A stretch of 64,000 bases of DNA from Hymenobacter mucosus (GTDB lineage: Bacteria; Bacteroidota; Bacteroidia; Cytophagales; Hymenobacteraceae): assembly GCF_900188255.1 (NCBI RefSeq), contig NZ_FZNS01000003.1, positions 434,001 through 498,000 on the forward strand. The letters run 5' to 3'. Below, piece by piece: positions 9,102 to 17,618 of the stretch. Positions within the stretch are counted from its first letter, which is position 1, and the number at the start of each line of letters is the position of its first letter. The notes under the pieces are model-generated. The model had not been told where the DNA came from. It saw only the letters and a list, made by a program, of their open reading frames with translations, and made no database searches. The translations under genes were made by a program, and so were the position numbers.

Positions 9102-9416
9102 AACGAGGAGAGGAGAGTGAGAAAAGTGCCTCGCAGTAGTGGAAGCAACTTCTAATGCATACTAGCCTATTCTTAAAAAGGTTAGTGTCGATTCTCCTGG
9201 AAACGCCAGAAATCTTGTCTTGCCCCAGCACTGTGCATAAGCAAAATTGCTTCCTCTGATGCGTAAGCCGACTAAAAGTCGAGACCATAGCATAGGAGCC
9301 TTCATAAGCCTGTTTGGCCATTAGCCTCGGCATGTGGCTTGCACAAGAGCGCGCTTGGTGGTAAGCAGCGCACTAGAACGACCGTGGCCGCCTTTGAGCT
9401 TACTACGCTATAGTAA

Positions 9417-9458
9417 CAAACAGAAACCGCAGCTTTATGAGGCTGCGGTTTCTGTTTG
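9417..9458. terminator. hairpin with 17-bp perfect stem
   Basis: CAAACAGAAACCGCAGC pairs with its complement around TTTATGAG. No gene was found immediately on either side, so it may end an unrecognised short transcript. Confidence 0.65.
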
Positions 9459-9529
9459 GCTTAAGCAAGGTGTGCTAAATGCGGTTTAAGAACTTTCTTG
9501 GTTCAAGCAAGTCACAATAACTTAAAAAG

Positions 9530-9570
9530 AAAGCCCGGTAGCAGACTGAGTAAGTCTATCACCGGGCTTT
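9530..9570 (-). terminator. likely original terminator of the tRNA-Asn gene, displaced by the element
   Basis: Stem AAAGCCCGGT/ACCGGGCTTT with an inner AGACT/AGTCT pair. Read on the minus strand it starts 5 bp past the CCA end of the left att copy and ends in CTTTTTAAG. That is where the terminator of the minus-strand tRNA would lie before integration pushed it about 37 kb away. Confidence 0.7.
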
Positions 9571-9575
9571 ACTGT

Positions 9576-9592
9576 TGGCGCTCCCTCCTGGG
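9576..9592. repeat. attL, 17-bp copy of the tRNA-Asn 3' end
   Basis: Identical to 46865-46881. On the minus strand it reads as the T-stem end, acceptor strand and CCA of tRNA-Asn. The flanking bases differ on both sides, which fixes the repeat at 17 bp. Confidence 0.9.
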
Positions 9593-9641
9593 TGCGTATA
9601 ACCAGCCAAAATATTTAATGCAGGCTGTTATTAGGTTTTGG

Positions 9642-9663
9642 GTCCTGATTTGTGTCCCGGTTT
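9642..9663 (+). promoter_or_regulatory. candidate integrase arm-type sites, left end
   Basis: Two related 10-mers, GTCCTGATTT (9642) and GTCCCGGTTT (9654), 12 bp apart, 50 bp inside the left att core. The second is identical to a repeat unit at the right end (46741) and in the same orientation. Confidence 0.6.
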
Positions 9664-9734
9664 AGGCTGTTTAGCGTACTCATGCTCAGCGGCAGTTGGT
9701 ACATCACTAGTAAGATGGTCGGTCGTGCCACTAT

Positions 9735-9766
9735 GAAACGCCACTTTTTGAGAAAAGTGGCGTTTC
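9735..9766. terminator. terminator at the left end of the element
   Basis: Perfect 14-bp stem GAAACGCCACTTTT with a TGAG loop, downstream of the minus-strand gene ending at 9880. Confidence 0.75.
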
Positions 9767-9879
9767 GTGGTTCCATGTACTCTGCAGTTGGTACCCCTTC
9801 ATTTGCTTTGTAAATTGAATACAGGGGAAAGCACCGGCCGACGAACCCAGCCTGCAGACCGGCTGAGACTGCCGATGGC

Positions 9880-10563
9880 TCAGTACCCGAAGCGCCGGCG
9901 CCGGCCAACTGCCACCGGTGGCTGGTAAGCCGGTGTGGCTGGGGCAGGCCGGCCATAGATTTCATACAGCCGTTTTTCAGCCGCATAGCCGGAAAGTTGG
10001 CTTTCCTCCTCCCAGGTCAGCGTTTTCTCGAAGCGGGCCCGGTGGCGCAGGTGGTGCACGTAGGGGTCGTAGTAGCCTTCCCGCAGGCGAACCACCACCT
10101 GTATTTTGTCGTGCAGGTACTCGTGCGCGACACTATCGACGTGGTAGATGGCAGAGCCGGTGACGCCAGATATAAAGCCCAGTTCTACTCCCTCACCTAC
10201 CTGCGGCGGCACCGCCAGCCGGCATAAAAAAATGATGTAGTCCCGTGGCCCCGGCACGCAAAACAGGTACTCGACCTGCCGGAACTGCAGCACGTCGGCA
10301 TCTTCCTGGATCAATCCCAGAAAGTCGTCGTGCCAGTTTTCCGCCCACCGCCGGAACACGGCCGCACTGATACCCAGTTGCTGTTGCAGCGACTTGGCCG
10401 TGGGCAGCTTCGCATCCGACGGTAGATCCATCAAAGCGGCTATCAGCGGCGCATATTCTTTGTTCTGGCCGTACAGCTTCTCCATGGCCGGGCGCACCTG
10501 CAGGAGGCTATACAGCATGTCTTTCGTGCCGATGGGCGGCTTGGGGCGTTCAGTGTAGCGCAT
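9880..10563 (-). CDS. hypothetical protein with N-terminal HTH-like segment, 227 aa
   Basis: Not recognised. Residues about 50-75 (LPTAKSLQQQLGISAAVFRR) look like a helix-turn-helix. The middle is beta-rich and hydrophobic (VEYLFCVPGPRDYIIFLCRL, then GVELGFISGVTG), and the C-terminus is Pro/Arg-rich (VGRRRRFGY). It lies 45 bp after the UDG-like gene on the same strand and may share its transcript. It is the last gene before the left end of the element. Confidence 0.6.
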   Translation of the reverse strand: MRYTERPKPPIGTKDMLYSLLQVRPAMEKLYGQNKEYAPLIAALMDLPSDAKLPTAKSLQQQLGISAAVFRRWAENWHDDFLGLIQEDADVLQFRQVEYLFCVPGPRDYIIFLCRLAVPPQVGEGVELGFISGVTGSAIYHVDSVAHEYLHDKIQVVVRLREGYYDPYVHHLRHRARFEKTLTWEEESQLSGYAAEKRLYEIYGRPAPATPAYQPPVAVGRRRRFGY

Positions 10564-10608
10564 ATAACAAGATGCGCAGGCTGAGCGAGAAAACCTGTAG
10601 CCGGCACA

Positions 10609-11367
10609 TCAAGCCGATACTGCACCATCTATGCTGAGCAGCCGCTGACGGTAGCCGGGTAGGTGCTCATCCACAAAATTTCCCCACTTCTGCCAAGAAA
10701 AGAAGCTGCTGGGATGCCTGATAAAGAGCAGCCGGGTTGACTCTCCGGCCGCATTTGTCACAGTGGCAAGCCGGGGCGTTGTCTTACCGATTGCCGGCCG
10801 CCGTTCCGACCCGTCTATGGTGTAGCCATGTCGGCGTGCTGCAGCCTGCATCTCCTCCATGTAGCCGCAGATTTCAACGCCTGCAAACAAGCAGTATCCT
10901 GGCTGTAATACATTCAGTACCGCGAAAAATGTGTCCCAGGCAACCTTGTAATCCTGTTCGGTGGGGCGGGTATGCGCACTTGCCATAGGCCGCTGCACCC
11001 GGTTGAAATAGGCCACTGATGACCAAAGACGTTGTTTCTGCTCCCGGGTGTGCTGCCTGCCATAAAGCGCCCTGGTAAGCGCCGTTGTGAACCTCGTTGG
11101 TTTGACAGGAGAAATGTATCCATGGTCAAACACGAAATACCGGGTAAACTCCCGGCCGGCCAGGTAACGGCTTACCTGCTCTGCCGTTTCTGACTTGTGC
11201 TTCCAGTGGTAGTGGCTTTCCCCCAGAATCAGCAGCCGCTGCTCGCGCGGCAACCCGGCGTAGTTGGTGCCCACCCAAGGGCGCCAGTACAGTTGGCCAG
11301 CTGTTTCCTGCAGGGCTATATCGTAGCGGGTGTCAACAGCAGCACGGTGTCGGTCGGAATGGGGCAT
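10609..11367 (-). CDS. uracil-DNA-glycosylase-superfamily-like protein, 252 aa
   Basis: The N-terminal RLLILGESHYHW (44-55) and the C-terminal LLFIRHPSSFFSW (213-225) occupy the places of motif 1 and the HPS motif in the UDG fold, with a conserved-looking WSSVAYFNRVQ between them. This suggests a UDG-like fold of the type found next to defence genes. Residues for uracil chemistry cannot be confirmed, because motif 1 has ESHY where UDGs have GxxPG. ATG 11367 avoids overlap with the NACHT gene, which ends 22 bp upstream on the same strand; a longer start at 11439 would overlap it. It may work with the NACHT protein. Confidence 0.55.
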   Translation of the reverse strand: MPHSDRHRAAVDTRYDIALQETAGQLYWRPWVGTNYAGLPREQRLLILGESHYHWKHKSETAEQVSRYLAGREFTRYFVFDHGYISPVKPTRFTTALTRALYGRQHTREQKQRLWSSVAYFNRVQRPMASAHTRPTEQDYKVAWDTFFAVLNVLQPGYCLFAGVEICGYMEEMQAAARRHGYTIDGSERRPAIGKTTPRLATVTNAAGESTRLLFIRHPSSFFSWQKWGNFVDEHLPGYRQRLLSIDGAVSA

Positions 11368-11389
11368 AGTTTTAGTGGATATAACAAGG

Positions 11390-14300
11390 TTATATCGGCC
11401 TGAAAAACTCTGATTCACTTGGCAGACGCCCTGAGTCACTGGGAAGCCTGATATCGAGTATCAGGCTACGGAGGGTATATTGAGAGTTCGCAGCGGTAGT
11501 TTGTTTTTGAAGCAGTGAATGGAGTTCAGCTAATGGCTTATGCCTCGGAGGCCTTTTGCTGTATTGTCCGTAATGCCAGCCCACCAGATAAATACCATGC
11601 TTGTACTTCTGATCAGCCAGATATGGGATTAGCTGATCAGGGAGAGCAGTTGGCACTTCATCATTCTTGCTGAGTTTGACTTCAACAACTACAGTCAGTA
11701 CATCTACTCTATTGCCTTTATCGTCTATGGAAAAGGCCTCAACGAAAATGTCTGTGCGTTGTCCGGTAGCTGGCCCAACGGACGGCCTAATTTCTACTTC
11801 TCGCTTGATAAGGATATCAGACCGCTGCAGGTCCTGAACTAGGTACCTCCGAATCGTATTTGAGAGGAAGTTTTCGTCTCTGACTACATGAGTTGCTGTA
11901 GCCGCTTTTTTATCTGGCGTCCAAAGCTGCTCAGCAGCCACAAGCTCTCCGTGTAAGTCAGTCTGAAAACGGCTCAGCGACTCAAGAACCAGCTGTTGCA
12001 GGTCTGTAGCTGTACCAAGCCAGCGTCGCCCAGCATCTCTGCCTAGTTCAATTAGCTCATCGGGAAGAGCTGGCTGCCATGCATTACGTCGTAGATTTTC
12101 TCTAACCTGATCCAACCTTATTCGGAGCCAGTAAGGCGCGTGCATCTGCTCAGCTAGTTGCTGAAGCGTATTCCATGCTGACTGTGTGCCACGTGAAGCC
12201 AATTCAGCGGCGGCTGCTGTGCGTAGACTTGCATATTTGCCCTTCGGACTGTTGTCTTTCCAGTCGTCTATATCCGCAGGAGCAAGCTCAAAAGCGTAGG
12301 TAAGCCAAAGGATGATAGTGCACAATTGCTCCTCTTCCAGCGCGACCAGATGCTGAAACTCACTCGGCGATGGGTGATTTACGGAACGGTTGATAACTGT
12401 TGCAGCAATGGACAATTGAGCGCTTAACTTCTCCCAATGCAGCCAAGTATTTTGCCGGGGGGCTCTATTATTGAACAACAGCCAGCTATATACCACCTCT
12501 GCCAGACGTGGCCTCGCCACCGTAACCGAATAGGCCTCTGCCGGGTCTGGTAGTAGCTGTTGCGCCACTTCCCAGGCAGGCTGATAGCTGACACTCAGCA
12601 TATCTACCAGTATAGAAGCGGATAAGTCTTCCCGCCATATCCCATTTTCTATAGCTGTGAGAAGCAATGCAGAGAAACGAGAATCTGGTAACGCATTATA
12701 CCAGTCCTTGAACTCATAAAAACCGCTTTTATCTATGCTATCATCATATGCATCCGCTTTAAGGAAGAGTGCTAGTTCAATAGCTGACGGATATTTTTCC
12801 CATGCCTTTCTAGCTAGTGCATATTTTTTATCATCACCAGAGAATTCTTCAAGCTTTACTATAAACGTGGCCCATTCTTCCCAGAATTGTAAGGGTAATG
12901 ATTCGACGAAGGCGGGACGTTGACTCTCGGCCAGTAGCAGGGCACGGTATAGTGAAATAGCAAAGTTGTTAACCCCTCGACCAAGGCTGTAGCTCTGGGT
13001 AGGTGGAATGGGATACCGTAACACAATAGCACATGCCATATCAACCAGACTGATTCGTTGCTCATCAGTCAACTTCTTCCAGTGCTTCGCATGGCTAATA
13101 TCATTGTGCGCAATGAAGCCGGAAATAGTTTTCTCAGAACTTATATAATGCAGCAGGTTGTGCCATTCAGAAAAGGTCGCATCGCTGCCTTTTACAGTTG
13201 TTTTGAATACATATTGTCGCCGCCTTCTAATAGATCGTAATACTTGTTTACGTCTGATTAGCTTTTTGCGAAGTTTCTTTCTGTCCCGCTTACGGGCATC
13301 CAGTGCATATCCTTTTTGCTTTTTAGAATCCTCGGTTTCTGAATCAACTGGTTCACACCAAGGCTCAAAAGCCTGTCTGCTCGATTTGAATTTTCTAGCA
13401 GCCTCATGAAGCAAATTATACCGCCGACTATATACTGGATCCGGGCCATGGGGTGCCGGCTGTCCCATCAGGTACATTAATACTCTGGTAAGCCACTTCC
13501 GGGCAGCTGCGCTCAAAGGGCCGGACAGTAGTGCGTGTACACCTTCCCATTCATCTTGTGATAATAGATTGGCTTGATGATGGAAGTTGAAGATTACACA
13601 AGTAGGATTGGGTCTGTTTTTAAGGCCAGCAATCTTTAGCAACAGCGAAATACGATCAGCGTAGGATGCACCTTCTATACTGAAAGGCTGGTGGTGTTTA
13701 TCTGCAACAATGAATAGTTCGGCCAGAGCGTCTAGGATGCCAGGCTCACCGATTAGCTGCCATGCACGCTGCCATACAAGACGGCTGATTTTATTCCAAA
13801 AAGCTTCCCGCGCATGCTGGTAATCAAGTAAAGGAGTATTCTCAATCAGCCATTGCAGGCTTTTGAGCACAGAATCAGAGGAAAACGATATGTCCTCTTT
13901 TTCCAATCCATACAGAAACATGCGATACGAACCTCCATAGTGGTCGTCCTTCTCTTGAGTAAGGAGAGGTAATAATTCATCTGCACTTAAGTGGTGAGGC
14001 CAAAGAATCTGTAGCAGATAGCCTCGGAAGTCATCCTGATAATCTCCTGTAGGTATATCCAAGCGGAGAGGTCTGAGTGCTTGGCTGATGTCATCATCTG
14101 CAATAGCTCTTAGAATACTTAGTGCTCTGCTACGCGTTTGAAATGGTAGCGCAACGTCTAGGGCATTCTGAATAAGCAGAGGGGCAAGTTCATCTACTTT
14201 GCACGTAATGGCCACATCGATGGCAAACCTGAGTGTGGCGCCGTTGGCCTCAGGATTGGCTAGTACTGCAGTGAGTTGCTTAGCAAGTCCCGGGTGACGC

Positions 14301-15742
14301 AGTTGATGCATAAAACTCCGCTCATAATTGTCCCGGTACGGGGGAAAGGCCAGCTTATCAAGCCAACGAATCAGCCGGGTAACGACCGCAGCGCGCTGCT
14401 CAACACTGAGTCGACGCATGTCGGACTGAATGAGTGCGCCTGGGTCCAATTCCAGCAATTCCTGCCAGAATACTGGCTGAATCTCTGCCAGCCAAGCAGC
14501 CGTCTCTCTTAATGCGGGTACTATACCACCTTGCGGATCAGCTGATGAACGAAACAGGGCCCTTAGATTACCTGTAGTTATGCCCGTAAGGTTCAGATAC
14601 CAAGCTGCCAGAAACTCCGCGTAGGATTGATGGGTCCATACCATGCAGCCATTACCCAAGTCAGTAAACAGGGCGGTATTAGCGAGTAGATCACGGATGC
14701 GTGCAGGCGAAATAGTGGCCTGAATCCCTTTCCATTCGGTCGTTTGGCCTGCTCCGGCAGCGTGGGGGTCCAGTTCGTTGCTGCCCAATACGCCACTAAC
14801 AGGATCAATATGAATCTGGCGACGGTTAGAAAAGACTGCTAGAAATGCTAAATACCCGGCAAGTAACAGTCTTTCACGGCTGTCATGTCGATGCTTCTCT
14901 TCCCTTCCTCGGTCCGGGCCTTCGCACAGTTCCCGGCAACCTAACTCGTATAAACCTGCCCTGCCATCTGTATCAGATATTCCGAATCCGGGTTGATGAA
15001 CACGAAAAAGTTTGATCAGTAGCTGTAGCGTGACGGGACTACTGGCTAGTGGCTGGGCTTCCACTTGTGCAATGGCTCGCAAAAACAGCTCACTGTCAAA
15101 TCCTTCCTGTTCCGCAGCAAGCATTATTTGCTGCTGTGTCAGAGGCCCAAGAAGCATAATGCTAAACTGCTCGCGCGTTGGGTGAGCGGGCATCCCCCAA
15201 AGCCTGTGCAGTGATTCAGAAAACGCTGACGGCCAAATTGCATTCCGGCAGGTAATCCGTAAGCGTAAGCGCTCCGTCGGTAACCTTCTCAAAATCCGGA
15301 TAATACCCTCTTGGAGCCTGCTGATGTGCAAAAGCCCTTCGTCTAAGCTATCAAACCATATAGTAAGAGTGTATTCATAGTTAGCGGTTTTCCATGCGGA
15401 AACTTCTGGAGAATCAATGATTTCTCGGTATAAGGTTTCCTCCGAGGTAAATGAACCGAGGTTCAGAAATAAATGGTTGCACTCTCGTCCAATAGCATCC
15501 TGTTGCTTTTGCCATTCATTCGACTTCCCTATGCCAGGCTCTCCAAGGAGAATGACACACTGAGGGCCGTCCCTCAGTTCATCAAGTGGAGTGCCTACAG
15601 GAACGCTGGTGAGGCCGGGGCCCAGCTTTGTGGCAACGGCATAGCCACTACTTTCAAACTCGTAAGGGTAATTCTCATTAGCCTGCTCTGCTGTGAGAGG
15701 AAGCCAACGACGCTGCCATGAATAATTAGTAGGCATAGGCAT
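11390..15742 (-). CDS. NACHT-type STAND NTPase with C-terminal PD-(D/E)xK nuclease, 1,450 aa
   Basis: The N-terminal NTPase has a Walker A GEPGIGKS (67-74), a Walker B TIWFDSLDEG (127-136; D131, D134, E135) and an arginine strand LRITCR (161-166), the pattern of NACHT proteins in bacterial immunity. About 1,000 residues of helical, leucine-rich repeat-like sequence follow, probably the sensor. The last about 150 residues form a nuclease-like domain: QRTDIFVEAF (D1331) and VVVEVKLS (E1354, K1356), a classical D...ExK core. Known Avs proteins usually carry the nuclease at the N-terminus, so the order here is reversed. ATG 15742 (or 15736) is chosen because upstream residues overlap the repressor gene. 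The AT-richer composition suggests acquired cargo. Proposed role: phage-triggered oligomerisation and DNA cleavage (inference). Confidence 0.8.
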   Translation of the reverse strand: MPMPTNYSWQRRWLPLTAEQANENYPYEFESSGYAVATKLGPGLTSVPVGTPLDELRDGPQCVILLGEPGIGKSNEWQKQQDAIGRECNHLFLNLGSFTSEETLYREIIDSPEVSAWKTANYEYTLTIWFDSLDEGLLHISRLQEGIIRILRRLPTERLRLRITCRNAIWPSAFSESLHRLWGMPAHPTREQFSIMLLGPLTQQQIMLAAEQEGFDSELFLRAIAQVEAQPLASSPVTLQLLIKLFRVHQPGFGISDTDGRAGLYELGCRELCEGPDRGREEKHRHDSRERLLLAGYLAFLAVFSNRRQIHIDPVSGVLGSNELDPHAAGAGQTTEWKGIQATISPARIRDLLANTALFTDLGNGCMVWTHQSYAEFLAAWYLNLTGITTGNLRALFRSSADPQGGIVPALRETAAWLAEIQPVFWQELLELDPGALIQSDMRRLSVEQRAAVVTRLIRWLDKLAFPPYRDNYERSFMHQLRHPGLAKQLTAVLANPEANGATLRFAIDVAITCKVDELAPLLIQNALDVALPFQTRSRALSILRAIADDDISQALRPLRLDIPTGDYQDDFRGYLLQILWPHHLSADELLPLLTQEKDDHYGGSYRMFLYGLEKEDISFSSDSVLKSLQWLIENTPLLDYQHAREAFWNKISRLVWQRAWQLIGEPGILDALAELFIVADKHHQPFSIEGASYADRISLLLKIAGLKNRPNPTCVIFNFHHQANLLSQDEWEGVHALLSGPLSAAARKWLTRVLMYLMGQPAPHGPDPVYSRRYNLLHEAARKFKSSRQAFEPWCEPVDSETEDSKKQKGYALDARKRDRKKLRKKLIRRKQVLRSIRRRRQYVFKTTVKGSDATFSEWHNLLHYISSEKTISGFIAHNDISHAKHWKKLTDEQRISLVDMACAIVLRYPIPPTQSYSLGRGVNNFAISLYRALLLAESQRPAFVESLPLQFWEEWATFIVKLEEFSGDDKKYALARKAWEKYPSAIELALFLKADAYDDSIDKSGFYEFKDWYNALPDSRFSALLLTAIENGIWREDLSASILVDMLSVSYQPAWEVAQQLLPDPAEAYSVTVARPRLAEVVYSWLLFNNRAPRQNTWLHWEKLSAQLSIAATVINRSVNHPSPSEFQHLVALEEEQLCTIILWLTYAFELAPADIDDWKDNSPKGKYASLRTAAAAELASRGTQSAWNTLQQLAEQMHAPYWLRIRLDQVRENLRRNAWQPALPDELIELGRDAGRRWLGTATDLQQLVLESLSRFQTDLHGELVAAEQLWTPDKKAATATHVVRDENFLSNTIRRYLVQDLQRSDILIKREVEIRPSVGPATGQRTDIFVEAFSIDDKGNRVDVLTVVVEVKLSKNDEVPTALPDQLIPYLADQKYKHGIYLVGWHYGQYSKRPPRHKPLAELHSLLQKQTTAANSQYTLRSLILDIRLPSDSGRLPSESEFFRPI

Positions 15743-15789
15743 ATACTTAATTGAAAAATGTAAGGATAAATAACAATTGCACCTTTTGC

Positions 15790-16542
15790 CTACAGCACCT
15801 TTCCCCTGATAATCTCCAGCACCCGCCACATATACCGAATATCCTCTCCGGCCACCGTCAGGCTGCCGGCGTTTTCGTTGTCGGAGTGCAGTACCAGATA
15901 GCCTTTCGTCAGCAGGTCATTATCCTTAATCCGCTTGATGGCAAACTGACTGCCGAACACCACCGCATACACCCCACTCACGGCGTACTTGCAATCCTCC
16001 AGCGGTAGCAATATGGCGGCTACCTGCATACCCGAGCGAAGCTGCGGCTCCATTGAATCCCCGTCCACATCAATTACCCACGTCTTCCGGCCCCGCAGCT
16101 CCGGGCTGGGGCTGTAGATGCGGATGGTATCGAACTGTGCGACGCCCCCTGTGTCAAACAGGTCTCCGAAGCCGGCGCGGGCCGGCACGGTGATATGTAT
16201 CCAGTCCTCATAATCTTCCTCATCCAGCGGGTGTGCCAGGCGGGCATTGCCGTTCAGGCCCGGCGTTGCCTCCTCCATCGGCCCGATGCCGAACCACAGC
16301 CAGTTACGGCTGATGTCCAGCTCCCGCACAATAGCTTCCAGCACATCCTGGCTGGGCTGGTGGCGGCTGGCTTCCAGTTGCGTAACCGTGGGCCGCTTCA
16401 CGCCCAGCAGGTCCGCCATCTGCTGCTGTGTGAGGCCGCGCACCTGGCGCACTATCCGCAGCCGTTCCCCTATGGTAGTGCGCAGGCTCTCTTCGGTCAT
16501 TTCCTCGACCGGAGATTTTTTATTTGTAGCGGATTGTGTCAT
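15790..16542 (-). CDS. S24 (LexA/CI-like) repressor with intact catalytic dyad, 250 aa
   Basis: HTH_XRE domain at about 24-80 (GERLRIVRQVRGLTQQQMAD, then LLGVKRPTVTQLEASR) followed by an S24 peptidase domain. The Ser is S163 in DGDSMEPQ and the Lys is K203 in FAIKRI; the candidate self-cleavage pair A123-G124 lies in VPARAGFGDLF. It should therefore be inactivated by RecA filaments and would act as the element's SOS-responsive master repressor. It is divergent from a small HTH gene across an 84-bp region with repeats (16543-16626), the usual immunity-switch layout. Confidence 0.9.
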   Translation of the reverse strand: MTQSATNKKSPVEEMTEESLRTTIGERLRIVRQVRGLTQQQMADLLGVKRPTVTQLEASRHQPSQDVLEAIVRELDISRNWLWFGIGPMEEATPGLNGNARLAHPLDEEDYEDWIHITVPARAGFGDLFDTGGVAQFDTIRIYSPSPELRGRKTWVIDVDGDSMEPQLRSGMQVAAILLPLEDCKYAVSGVYAVVFGSQFAIKRIKDNDLLTKGYLVLHSDNENAGSLTVAGEDIRYMWRVLEIIRGKVL

Positions 16543-16626
16543 ATGGTGTAGACTATGTTACATTTGGTCACGCCTTTTGTGGGTGAATTTGTAACAATCA
16601 TAACAAATGTAACAAATAGAAACCAA
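16543..16626. promoter_or_regulatory. divergent promoter/operator region of the immunity switch
   Basis: Holds TACATTTG on the plus strand (16559-16566) and TACATTTG on the minus strand (16611-16604), both exact TAnnTTTG boxes. Repeated TGTAACAA, ATAACAAATG and TAACAAAT words include an inverted pair ATTTGT-N10-ACAAAT, likely repressor operators. Confidence 0.65.
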
Positions 16627-16878
16627 ATGCAACCAATCGAATCAAAAAAATCATCTGTCAACCTGCGCGAGTTGTTACCGCACGGTTCTATTACCTATAT
16701 CGCGCACCGGCTCGACATATCGAGAGCAGCCGTTACGAAGGCGTTACAGAAAGGAAAGCCCAACCACCCGGCTGTGGCCGAAGCAGTGCGGCTCATCCGG
16801 CAGGCCGGTAGCCAGGAGGTGCAGCAGGAGTTGGGAGAACTGGCGGCCAGAGCCCCGCAAACACCCGCAGCCGCATGA
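16627..16878 (+). CDS. small Cro-like HTH protein, 83 aa
   Basis: Begins MQPIESKKSSVNLRELLP at ATG 16627; the frame continues upstream but into the promoter region. Residues about 22-50 (ITYIAHRLDISRAAVTKALQK) form a typical helix-turn-helix, and the rest is an Ala/Gln-rich helix. Its position divergent from the S24 repressor suggests an opposing (Cro-like) regulator. It overlaps the next gene by 4 bp (ATGA). Confidence 0.7.
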   Translation: MQPIESKKSSVNLRELLPHGSITYIAHRLDISRAAVTKALQKGKPNHPAVAEAVRLIRQAGSQEVQQELGELAARAPQTPAAA

Positions 16879-17219
16879 GCGAGGTAACAACCGCCTACCT
16901 CACGGAGGAGCCGCAGCACCTGACCGCCGAGCTGGAGGTGATGCTCCGCACATGTCCGCGCCCCGTCCATCTGGGCCCCGACCGCACCGTGTTTGCCACC
17001 TGTCAGCAGCGGGAAGAGCTAAGCCAGCTGCTGCAAAGCCACTTGCTCACGCACGAGGAATACATGTGGGTGCTGTTCATGCGCGTTTATTTCTCTGCCA
17101 CCTGGGCCGACAAGGTAAACCGCCTGCTTACCAGCATTACCGAGCACCGCCGCGCCCACACGCCGGCTGGCCTGCCTTACGACCCGCGTCTGGGCCGCCC
17201 CGGCAAACGCTACCTGTAA
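16875..17219 (+). CDS. hypothetical protein, 114 aa
   Basis: Not recognised. Mostly helical, with a central LLQSHLLTHEEYMWVLFMRVYFSATW split by aromatic residues, and a basic C-terminus PRLGRPGKRYL. It shares a 4-bp overlap with the HTH gene before it and lies 12 bp from the next gene, so it is part of the early-type operon. Confidence 0.6.
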   Translation: MSEVTTAYLTEEPQHLTAELEVMLRTCPRPVHLGPDRTVFATCQQREELSQLLQSHLLTHEEYMWVLFMRVYFSATWADKVNRLLTSITEHRRAHTPAGLPYDPRLGRPGKRYL

Positions 17220-17231
17220 ATCCGTATTCCG

Positions 17232-17618
17232 ATGACTGAGCTAACTACCACTACCGCCGACGGCCTGCACATTACCGTGCGGATGCCCGACGCCCACCCC
17301 TGGGTGCGCGAGTCGCTGGAGAAGGCCTGTGCCGCCGAGGCCCGCCGCCAGATGGAAAGCACCCCGGCCCCCGACCCGGCCTATGCCGTGCCCCGCGCCG
17401 CCGAGCTGCTGGGACTGCACCCTGAAACCGTGCGCGACTACATGCGGCTGCCTGACAACCACCCGCGCCGCCTGCACTACGTGCCCGGCGAGTCCAGCCG
17501 CGGCGACCGGGTGCTACTGTCGCAGCTGCACGACTGGCAGCGCCGCAACCGCACCGACGCCGCGCCTATCGAGCCCGCCGCTGCTACTCGCCGTCGGCGG
17601 GCAGCCCGCCCGACCTGA
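17232..17618 (+). CDS. helix-turn-helix DNA-binding protein (excisionase-like), 128 aa
   Basis: The centre, AVPRAAELLGLHPETVRDYMR (about 55-75; RAAELLGLHPETVRDYM core), is an excisionase/MerR-type HTH, followed by a wing-like RLHYVPGESSRGDRVLLSQLHDW. Recombination-directionality factors look like this, but other HTH_17 proteins are possible. Its last 35 bp overlap the 3' end of the converging second repressor gene. Confidence 0.6.
   Translation: MTELTTTTADGLHITVRMPDAHPWVRESLEKACAAEARRQMESTPAPDPAYAVPRAAELLGLHPETVRDYMRLPDNHPRRLHYVPGESSRGDRVLLSQLHDWQRRNRTDAAPIEPAAATRRRRAARPT

Larger units (their letters stand above)
9102..9575. other. intergenic region with two terminator hairpins, no gene recognised
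   Basis: A 474-bp stretch between the small lipoprotein gene and the left end of the mobile element. No convincing coding frame was found; the only short frame (minus, 9040-9333) lacks family features. The region holds two strong hairpins (9417-9458 and 9530-9570). Confidence 0.6.
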
